From Myxococcota bacterium (GTDB lineage Bacteria; Myxococcota_A; UBA796): 50,405 nt of DNA. The stretch's first letter is position 1. Every line of letters starts with the position of its first letter. The DNA lies in the NCBI GenBank assembly GCA_029251165.1, contig JAQXDW010000134.1, positions 1 to 50,405 of the forward strand, read 5' to 3'. The notes beneath the pieces were generated by a model that had not been told where the DNA came from, made no database searches, and saw nothing but the letters and a program-made list of their open reading frames with translations. The position numbers and the translations under genes are program-made. This document shows positions 44,086-50,405 of the stretch, piece after piece.

Positions 44086-45206
44086 TCCCCCAGCCACTCT
44101 GAGACGACCTCTGCGCTGTGCTCTCCCAGCCGTGGCGCCCTCCGCTCGCTGGCCCGAGGAGCACCAGAGAGGATGAACGGCAGCGGCACTGTGCGGACCG
44201 GTCGTCCCCCCTCGGGGTGGTCATGGGTGACCAGCGGAGCGCCCTCCAGGGCCTCCGCGACGGTGTGAATCGGCCCGGCAGGAACTCCAGCAGCAGAGAA
44301 CGCCGCCAGCCACTCCGCCCGGCTCCGCTCCAGCAGCGCAGCCTCCAGGATCGCAGCAAGTGCAGCGCGGTTGCCGACCCGAGCAGGGTTGGTGGCGAAC
44401 CGGGGATCGTCAGCCAGTGCGGGGTGAGAGAGCACTCGGCAGAGTCCGGTGAACTGCGTGTCGTTGGCGACCGCGATGTTGAGGTAGCCGTCGGCGACCG
44501 CGAAGGTGGCGTAGGGATACAGCGAGGCGTGGGCATTTCCGGTGCGGGCCGGCTGGATCCCCGCGTTGAGCCAGTTGCTGGCTCGATACACCAGCATCGC
44601 CCGCTGCCCGTCGAGCATCGGAACGTCGATCGTCGCGCCCTCTCCGGTGCGCTCCCGGCGCAGCATCGCGGCGAGGATCGCAGAGATGGCCGACTGACCA
44701 GCGACGAGATCGGCGATGGAGGTCGCGACCTTGTACGGCGCCCCCTCTGGCGGACCGATGAGGGAGACGATGCCACCCATCCCCTGAATTACAAGGTCAT
44801 AGGCGGGTCGGGGGTCATCCTGTCCGAAGCCCGAGATCGAGCAGTAGATCAGCTCCGGCTTCTCCGCACGCAGCGCTGCTGCGCCGAGCCCCAGCCGACC
44901 GGCGACACCGGGGCGAAAGTTCTCCAGCACGATGTCCGCTGCCAGGGCCAGCTTCCGAGCGGTGGCGTTGTCTGCTGGATCCTTGAGGTCCAGGGTGATC
45001 GAGCGCTTGCCACGGTTGGTCGAGAGGTAGTAGGCGCTGACCCCGTCGACGTACGGCGGCCCGAAGCTGCGGGTCTCGTCAGGGCGCTGCGGATGCTCGA
45101 CCTTCACGACGTCCGCCCCGAGGTCCGCGAGGCTCATCGAGGCAAACGGTCCAGAGAGGACCCGGGACAGATCCAGGACGCGCACGCCCTGAAGGGGTCT
45201 GGTCAT
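44082..45206 (-). CDS. Class III CoA-transferase (CaiB/BaiF family)
   Basis: 374 residues, normal length. It begins PLQGVRVLDLSRVLSGPFA, the standard family start, and contains GADVVKVEHP, STNRGKRSITLDLK, ENFRPGV and YDLVIQGMGG with catalytic Asp137. It moves CoA between an organic acid and an acceptor. The substrate is not deducible: relatives act on formyl-CoA, carnitine or bile acids. The stop overlaps the msbA start by 4 bases, an odd pairing of an acyl-CoA enzyme with a lipid A flippase. Confidence 0.88.
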   Translation of the reverse strand: MTRPLQGVRVLDLSRVLSGPFASMSLADLGADVVKVEHPQRPDETRSFGPPYVDGVSAYYLSTNRGKRSITLDLKDPADNATARKLALAADIVLENFRPGVAGRLGLGAAALRAEKPELIYCSISGFGQDDPRPAYDLVIQGMGGIVSLIGPPEGAPYKVATSIADLVAGQSAISAILAAMLRRERTGEGATIDVPMLDGQRAMLVYRASNWLNAGIQPARTGNAHASLYPYATFAVADGYLNIAVANDTQFTGLCRVLSHPALADDPRFATNPARVGNRAALAAILEAALLERSRAEWLAAFSAAGVPAGPIHTVAEALEGAPLVTHDHPEGGRPVRTVPLPFILSGAPRASERRAPRLGEHSAEVVSEWLGE

Positions 45207-45249
45207 TGCGCTCTCCTCCAGTCAGAGCACTGGATATAGCCTCTACCCG

Positions 45250-46290
45250 ATGCAAACCACCCACTCCCTCCACTTCGCTGACGCCCGAAAGCAGCCTCTC
45301 GCCCCCCCGGAGAGCGTCGCGCTGGTGGTCACCTCCCCGCCCTACCCGATGATCGCGATGTGGGATGCGGCGTTCGGAGCGATGAGCCCGACAGCGAAGC
45401 GAGCGCTGCGCCAGGGAGACGGCGCGCGCGCCTTTGAGGCCATGCACCGCCAGCTGGACCGGGTCTGGAGAGGCTGCTTCGAGGCACTCATTCCCGGCGG
45501 CTTCCTGTGCATCAACATCGGCGACGCCACCCGCACCCTCAGCGGGCAGTTCGCCCTGTATGCCAACCACGCCCGCATCTCTGCGGCCCTCACCGCGCTC
45601 GGTCTCACCACCCTGCCCGACATCCTCTGGCGCAAGCCGACCAACGCTCCCAACAAGTTCATGGGCTCCGGGATGCTACCGGGCGGCGCGTATGTCACCT
45701 ATGAGCACGAGTACATCCTCATCGCACGGAAGGGCGGGAGGCGGGTGTTCTCGACAGCGGCCCGACAGACACGGCGGGAGAGTGCGTACTTCTGGGAGGA
45801 GCGCAACCGCTGGTTCTCAGACCTCTGGACCGACCTGCGCGGCGTCAACCAGTCGCTCAGCCGTGCCGAGCGGGAGCGCTCTGGCGCCTTTCCCCTCACC
45901 CTTCCCCACCGGCTGATCTGCATGTACTCGCTGTACGGCGAGACGGTGCTCGATCCCTTCGTCGGAACCGGCACGACCCTCGCCGCAGCCGTTGCTGCCG
46001 GTCGGAGCAGCATCGGCGTGGAGCGAGATCCCTCGCTGGCGGACGCGGTGGAGGCCTCGCTGGCAAACGCGGTCGGCATCGGCCAGGCCAAGATCGCCGC
46101 ACGACTGGCAGCGCACCGGACGTTTGTCAGCGCGCGCATCGCACGCGGCAAGGCGCTGGCCCATCACAACGAGACCCACAATGTCGCCGTCGTCACCGCT
46201 CAGGAGAAGCAGCTCCAGCTGCGCGCACCGGTGAGCCTCACGCGCACCGGCAAGGCACTCCGCTGGCACGCCGCGCACGCGGTGATTTAG
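45250..46290 (+). CDS. Orphan DNA methylase (beta class, SPPY)
   Basis: 346 residues. Catalytic motif IV TSPPYPMIAM (28-37) comes before SAM-binding motif I DPFVGTGTT (235-243), the order of beta-class methylases that modify adenine N6 or cytosine N4. The remaining motifs (FLCINIGDATR, ILWRKPTNAPN, YVTYEHEYILIARK) match N4-type family members. The C-terminal ~85 residues extend past the catalytic domain. No restriction gene adjoins it. It starts 43 bases from the divergent CoA-transferase gene and its stop overlaps the convergent DUF456 gene by 4 bases. Confidence 0.85.
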   Translation: MQTTHSLHFADARKQPLAPPESVALVVTSPPYPMIAMWDAAFGAMSPTAKRALRQGDGARAFEAMHRQLDRVWRGCFEALIPGGFLCINIGDATRTLSGQFALYANHARISAALTALGLTTLPDILWRKPTNAPNKFMGSGMLPGGAYVTYEHEYILIARKGGRRVFSTAARQTRRESAYFWEERNRWFSDLWTDLRGVNQSLSRAERERSGAFPLTLPHRLICMYSLYGETVLDPFVGTGTTLAAAVAAGRSSIGVERDPSLADAVEASLANAVGIGQAKIAARLAAHRTFVSARIARGKALAHHNETHNVAVVTAQEKQLQLRAPVSLTRTGKALRWHAAHAVI

Positions 46291-46847
46291 GCCACCAGCC
46301 GAAACACCATCACACCCAGCAGCCCCCACCAGATCACCATCGCCGCGCCGAGCTTGACGACAATGCCGATCACCCGCCCCACGGTCGCAGCCAGCGCCGG
46401 ACCGAGGGCTTCGCGGGTCTCTCGGGCTTCTGGACCGGTCATCTCTCCGATCAGCGCGCCGCAGAAGGTGCCGAGCAGGGCACCGACGATGGTGCCGATG
46501 AGCGGGAGGAGCCCGGTCCCGATCAGGCCGCCGAACATGCCACCGAAGAAGGCCCCGATCATGCCCCGCTTGGTGCCGCCGCCGAGCTTCGTGCCGACCG
46601 CACCGGTGGCGAGCTCAAAGAGCTCACTGAGGACGAGGAGCAGGCCACTGAGGGCCAGCGGGATCCAGCCGAATGTTACCACTCCCTCTCCAGCCCAGAG
46701 GTGATCCAGCAGCTCGATTGCGACCCCAATGGCCAGCAAGAGCCAGGCGCCGGGCAGTCCAATGAGAACCAATCCGGTGCAGATGAATCCGAGCACCCCA
46801 AAGATAATCGCTGTGGTCACTGACACCTCAATGCAGCTGCTACGCAC
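46287..46847 (-). CDS. DUF456 membrane protein
   Basis: 186 residues from a GTG at 46847; a GTG ten codons later follows GAGG and is an alternative. Five to six hydrophobic segments. The Gly-rich stretch GAFFGGMFGGLIGTGLLPLIGTIVGALLG is typical of DUF456, a family of small integral membrane proteins. Their function is unknown. It converges with the DNA methylase (4-base overlap) and is about 90 bases downstream of aroC on the same strand. Confidence 0.8.
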   Translation of the reverse strand: MRSSCIEVSVTTAIIFGVLGFICTGLVLIGLPGAWLLLAIGVAIELLDHLWAGEGVVTFGWIPLALSGLLLVLSELFELATGAVGTKLGGGTKRGMIGAFFGGMFGGLIGTGLLPLIGTIVGALLGTFCGALIGEMTGPEARETREALGPALAATVGRVIGIVVKLGAAMVIWWGLLGVMVFRLVA

Positions 46848-46935
46848 ACTGCACCCGCTTTATGGCACAACGCCCGAAAAGTCTGACGGTCTTCTTCTCG
46901 CGAAACCAGCCCGACGCGCGCGTCGTACAGACCGG

Positions 46936-48033
46936 TCATGGCTTGTGCTGGTGCGCCGCCTCAACGAAGCGCGGCCGACGCAGGATGTGGTCGCACAAGG
47001 TCATCGCCACCGCAGCCTCCACGATCGGCACTGCGCGAGCGACGACGCAGGGGTCGTGCCGACCACGGGGCTGGATGAGGGCCGCCTCGCCGGAGGTGGT
47101 CACGGTCTGCTGGGCAGTGAAGATCGTCGCGACGGGCTTGAACGCGACCGAGATCAGCACCGGCATGCCGTTGGAGATGCCGCCCTGGATGCCGCCCGAG
47201 TGGTTGGTGCTGGTCTGTGGGCCGTCCGCTCCAGAGATGAACGGATCGTTGTGCTGGCTGCCGCGCATGGCTGCTGCCGCAAACCCGGTCCCCGATGAGA
47301 ACCCCTTCGCCGCCGGAATGGACATGCACGCCTTGGCGAGATCGGCCTCCAGCTTGTCGAACACTGGCGCGCCGAGCCCCGCCGGTACACCCCGGGCCAC
47401 GCAGCGCACGATGCCGCCGACGGTGTCCTTCTCCCTGCGCACGTCCTCGATGAGGGTGACCATCTCCGCCGACCGGACCGGGTCTGGACAGCGGACCTCG
47501 CTGGCCTCGACGGCGTCACGCTGCACGGTGTCTGCGCTGACATCAGCGACGATTCCGCCGACCTGCTCGACCCAGCCGACGATCTCAATTCCAGCCAGCG
47601 CGGCGAGGACCTGGCGCGCGATCGCACCTGCGGCGACCCGGACAGCCGTCTCTCGAGCGCTGGCCCGCCCGCCGCCGCGCCAGTCTCGCCGCCCGTAGCG
47701 GGCCTCGTAGGTGTAGTCAGCATGAGAGGGCCGGTAGCGATCGGCGAACGGCGCGTAGGCGCGGGGGTCTGCGTCCTTGTTGCGGATGAGCAGCCCGATG
47801 GCGGTGCCGAGGGTCTTTCCCTCAAACACCCCGCTGAGGATCTCCACCTCATCTCGCTCCTTGCGGGGCGAAGACAGGCGACCGCCCGGCCGACGGCGGA
47901 CCAGCTCCGCCTGGATGGCATCGAGATCGAGCGCGATGCCCGGCGGACAGCCCTCGACGATCCCGCCGATCGCAGCGCCGTGGCTCTCGCCGAAGGTCGT
48001 CACCCGGAACAGGCGGCCGATCGCTGATCCCAT
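46936..48033 (-). CDS. aroC: Chorismate synthase
   Basis: 365 residues, the usual length. All signatures are present: FRVTTFGESHG near the start, the ELVRRRPGG segment, RPSHADYTYEARYGRRDWRGGGRASARET, and the C-terminal NHSGGIQGGISNGMP. It converts 5-enolpyruvylshikimate-3-phosphate to chorismate using reduced FMN, the last step of the shikimate pathway. It stands alone among non-shikimate genes. The upstream gap to the divergent mscS-like gene is 319 bases. Confidence 0.95.
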   Translation of the reverse strand: MGSAIGRLFRVTTFGESHGAAIGGIVEGCPPGIALDLDAIQAELVRRRPGGRLSSPRKERDEVEILSGVFEGKTLGTAIGLLIRNKDADPRAYAPFADRYRPSHADYTYEARYGRRDWRGGGRASARETAVRVAAGAIARQVLAALAGIEIVGWVEQVGGIVADVSADTVQRDAVEASEVRCPDPVRSAEMVTLIEDVRREKDTVGGIVRCVARGVPAGLGAPVFDKLEADLAKACMSIPAAKGFSSGTGFAAAAMRGSQHNDPFISGADGPQTSTNHSGGIQGGISNGMPVLISVAFKPVATIFTAQQTVTTSGEAALIQPRGRHDPCVVARAVPIVEAAVAMTLCDHILRRPRFVEAAHQHKP

Positions 48034-48352
48034 GTTGCTCCTCCCTGCACACCCAGTGGTCTATCGGCACCCAGCGGATTCCGCGCCTCAATCACACCCA
48101 CAGCCATCGCAGAGTCCATCGCAGGGGGCTGGCGAAGAGCGGGCGCGAGTGGTGTCGAGGCGGTTGCGGATTGCTGTCGTTCCGTGCCCCCTGAGAGCGG
48201 CAGGCACACAACCATGCGGTCGTCAATGCAGGCAGAACGCACTGAAATCAGAGCGAATTCATGGAGTCAAAAACCAGAACTTTCCCAAACACCGGCGCCG
48301 CGGACGAGGCATGCCGATAATGGGGTCATCCGTCTCATCGGAGGTCTGTACC
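48034..48352. promoter_or_regulatory. Divergent promoter region of aroC and the MscS gene
   Basis: 319 bases without a convincing gene. It holds a direct repeat CCATCGCAG (48103-48111 and 48115-48123) and a GATAAT that could be the -10 of the rightward gene (near 48315), with no good -35 partner. Nothing else was recognised. Confidence 0.35.
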
Positions 48353-49522
48353 ATGACCCTCATGAACCTGCTCAGTACCTGGTGGCCAGCCTCAGCAGAG
48401 GTCCTGATGACCCTCTCTGGGATCGAGTTCACGATCGGCGGGCTGGCTCTGATCGGCATCATGGCCCCGCTCGCCCTGCTGTCGCGCAAGCCAATGGGCC
48501 GCCTCGCGATCCGGATCGCGCGGAAGCGTGGCCTCGACGACGAGCGTCTGCTCGCCTTCATCGGCGATCTCACAGGCGTCATCGTGGTCCTGGTGATGAT
48601 GGGTGCAGCGCTGGATCTCGGTCAGGTGATCACGTTTCGGCAGTTCACCGATGCCATCTTCCGGCTGCTGAACTTCAGCCTGTTTCAGATCGCCAACACA
48701 CCGATCAGCCTCACCACCATCGCGACCGTGGCGGTGGTGATGGTCGTCGCCTCCTGGCTGTCTCGGGCCATCCAGAGCGCCGTGCGAAAGACGACGGTGC
48801 TGCGGCTGGGCGACAAGGTCAACTCAGCGACCCTCAAGGCCATCGAGCGCCTCATCCACTACCTCGTCCTCATGCTCGGCCTCGGCGTCGGGCTGCAGAC
48901 CGCAGGAGTCAACCTCTCCGCGCTGTTCGCAGCCGGCGCCGTGTTTGCGGTCGGGATCGGGTTTGCGATGCAGAACATTGCCCAGAACTTCGTCTCGGGG
49001 GTGATCGTGCTGGCGGAGCAGGTCATCCGTCCCGGAGACATCCTGGAGGTCGATGGACACGTCGTCCGGGTCGAGGAGATGGGCATCCGCTCGACAGTGG
49101 TGCGCACCCTCAACGAGGAGTTCCTCATCCTCCCCAACTCTCACCTCGCCCAGAACACCGTAAAGAACTTCTCGCTGAAGAAGGGCACCCTGCGGATTCG
49201 GGTGACGGTCGGGGTGGCGTATGAGTCCGACATGAAGCAGGTCGAGGCGGTCCTCCTGGCTGCGGCGGAGACGATCGGGGATCAGGCAGACTCGCCCTCA
49301 CCACGGGTCCTCCTCGACGCCTTTGGAGACTCCAGCGTGAATTACGAGGTCTCCATCTGGATCAAGACGCCGTGGGACCTCCGGACCCGTGCCTCGGAGC
49401 TTCGGCAGGCGATCTGGTGGCACTTCAAGGCCGCCGACATCACCATCTCGTTCCCCCAGCTCGATGTCCACCTCGGCGCCCCCACGGGCGAGGCCCTGCG
49501 GCTCATCAAGCCAGAGCAGTAG
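48353..49522 (+). CDS. MscS-family mechanosensitive channel
   Basis: 389 residues from the ATG at 48353, with GGAGG 8 bases upstream; the open frame continues to 47777 but that part is antisense to aroC. Four to five membrane helices, then the pore-lining helix FAAGAVFAVGIGFAMQNIAQNF, which has the Gly/Ala packing pattern of MscS TM3, and the beta domain with RPGDILEVDGHVVRVEEM and the conserved ILPNSHLAQNTVKNFS. It should open under membrane tension after osmotic downshock. The N-terminal extension before the channel core is longer than in E. coli MscS (286 residues). Confidence 0.9.
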   Translation: MTLMNLLSTWWPASAEVLMTLSGIEFTIGGLALIGIMAPLALLSRKPMGRLAIRIARKRGLDDERLLAFIGDLTGVIVVLVMMGAALDLGQVITFRQFTDAIFRLLNFSLFQIANTPISLTTIATVAVVMVVASWLSRAIQSAVRKTTVLRLGDKVNSATLKAIERLIHYLVLMLGLGVGLQTAGVNLSALFAAGAVFAVGIGFAMQNIAQNFVSGVIVLAEQVIRPGDILEVDGHVVRVEEMGIRSTVVRTLNEEFLILPNSHLAQNTVKNFSLKKGTLRIRVTVGVAYESDMKQVEAVLLAAAETIGDQADSPSPRVLLDAFGDSSVNYEVSIWIKTPWDLRTRASELRQAIWWHFKAADITISFPQLDVHLGAPTGEALRLIKPEQ

Positions 49523-49528
49523 GCCCCC

Positions 49529-50405
49529 TCACTCCGCTCGCCAGACCTCGACCACGTTCCACCGGGCGACCGGACGATCGGAGAGCGGGTCGGTGGTGGG
49601 GGCGTAGGCGGAGACGGTTCCGATCTGATCGAAGCGATAGCCGACCGCATCCAGATCGGGGATCTCCCGCGAGCCACGACGGACCCGAACGAACAGGGCA
49701 TGATCCGCCAGCTCGACCGGCCAGAGGTCATACTGGTCGGGGCGCGCAGCACCCGGCAGCGCATGGGCGGGGATGCCGCTGTAGAAGTGAATCAGCGCCG
49801 CTTCCTGGTAGCGCTCCGTGTAGACCGCCTCGATTCCCCACGCTGCCACCGAGTCCGCCAGGATCTCTCCGCCGATGAGACGGTGCATCGGATCGTTGGG
49901 CAGATCGATGATCGGATGGACGGCGTGCAGCATGACCATGACGGAGAGGGTCAGGCTGATCCCGCTGCCCATCCACAGCGCACGCTTCCAGCGCCCGACA
50001 CGGCGAGAGATGCCAATGATCGGGCCGATGAACGCCGGAGCCGCCCAATTCGCTTCGCCGCCAGCCCACATGCCGACCACCAGGACCGGCAGCGAGGTCC
50101 ACCAGCAGACCCGCTCGACCGCATCCCCCCGCCAGCCCACGACCCACCAGGCTGCAGCCACGAAGAACACCACCGGTCCCGCCAGCCCGATCTGTGCCCC
50201 GAGGAAGTCGAGGCGCCGGGCTTCTTCAGCGACGTGGTTGAGCTGAAAGGACCACGAGACAAGGTCGTGGCTGTGGTTCCACAGGGCGTTGGGCAGGTAG
50301 ACGACGAAGGCGATCGCGCCCGCAAGCCAGGGCCCACGGGTCTGGAGGCAGGCTGGCCGGGCCGCGACCACCAGCGGCAGCAGCAGCACCCCGGTGTACT
50401 TCGAG
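49529..50405 (-). CDS. GT39/PMT-2-type membrane glycosyltransferase, C-terminal part
   Basis: The frame is open to the window edge, so the N-terminus (with the catalytic Asp loop) is missing; about 291 codons are present. At the edge SKYTGVLLLPLV is a family hallmark of PMT-2/ArnT-like enzymes. Membrane helices with short loops (LWNHSHDLVSWSFQLNH) follow to ~residue 170, and then a soluble periplasmic domain of ~125 residues ends at VVEVWRAE. Family members transfer a sugar from a polyprenyl phosphate to an envelope acceptor such as lipid A or protein. The acceptor is unknown. It converges with the MscS gene, six bases between stops. Confidence 0.75.
   Translation of the reverse strand, partial: SKYTGVLLLPLVVAARPACLQTRGPWLAGAIAFVVYLPNALWNHSHDLVSWSFQLNHVAEEARRLDFLGAQIGLAGPVVFFVAAAWWVVGWRGDAVERVCWWTSLPVLVVGMWAGGEANWAAPAFIGPIIGISRRVGRWKRALWMGSGISLTLSVMVMLHAVHPIIDLPNDPMHRLIGGEILADSVAAWGIEAVYTERYQEAALIHFYSGIPAHALPGAARPDQYDLWPVELADHALFVRVRRGSREIPDLDAVGYRFDQIGTVSAYAPTTDPLSDRPVARWNVVEVWRAE

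Overview
The window is high-GC DNA from a Gram-negative bacterium that makes lipopolysaccharide: it carries lpxA, a Kdo-transferase/LpxK fusion, a LpxL-type acyltransferase and msbA. The Asp-rich MopE-type metal-binding repeats, many short lipoproteins of unknown role, an HtrA-like protease, a Ser/Thr kinase and an AarF/UbiB kinase fit a myxobacterial or other deltaproteobacterial lineage. That placement is inferred from gene content only. No rRNA, tRNA, CRISPR array, transposase, integrase or phage gene was recognised. Coding density is very high, with many 4-base stop/start overlaps, and the window looks like ordinary chromosome with lineage-specific genes mixed in.

Layout. 1-2.1 kb: 3' end of a secreted Asp-rich/fibrinogen-like protein, translationally overlapped by a helical-repeat protein. 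2.2-4.7 kb: a PhoR/PhoB-type two-component pair. 4.9-8.35 kb: a two-helix membrane protein, EttA, a nuclease-like lipoprotein and an HU/IHF protein with an AT-rich upstream region. 8.7-9.4 kb: two small paralogous proteins, one with an acidic repeat tail. 9.5-14.1 kb: a B12-binding radical SAM enzyme, a NodU-type carbamoyltransferase and a hybrid histidine kinase with a receiver lacking its Asp. 14.3-22.8 kb: Dam methylase, UbiB, an NlpC/P60-like lipoprotein, a beta-rich exported protein, a kinase-NTPase fusion, an SRPBCC protein, a GNAT enzyme and a second DNA methylase. 22.8-33.7 kb: unknown proteins, a PlsB/PlsC-like acyltransferase coupled to a degenerate GpsA homologue, an envelope folding/protease group (HtrA-like protease, double parvulin, thioredoxin-like), GshA, a CpaE-like ATPase, and LpxA with a Gfo/Idh oxidoreductase. 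33.7-50.4 kb: a zinc-ribbon membrane protein, envelope proteins, M23 peptidase, LpxL-like acyltransferase, KdtA-LpxK fusion, alkyltransferase-like protein, UbiA-type prenyltransferase, MsbA with a class III CoA-transferase, a third DNA methylase, DUF456, AroC, MscS and the end of a GT39-type glycosyltransferase.

How the genes fit together. The clearest functional theme is envelope biogenesis: lipid A synthesis (LpxA, LpxK, Kdo transfer, secondary acylation, MsbA flippase), lipoproteins and periplasmic protein quality control. A second theme is phospholipid or quinone metabolism (PlsB/PlsC-like, GpsA-like, UbiA, UbiB). Three DNA methylases without visible restriction partners form a third. The least explained parts are the small acidic-tail paralogues beside the radical SAM/carbamoyltransferase pair, the acyltransferase/GpsA-like pair with altered catalytic motifs, the kinase-NTPase fusion and the Kdo-transferase/LpxK fusion. 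None is a proven new system; they are the best candidates here.
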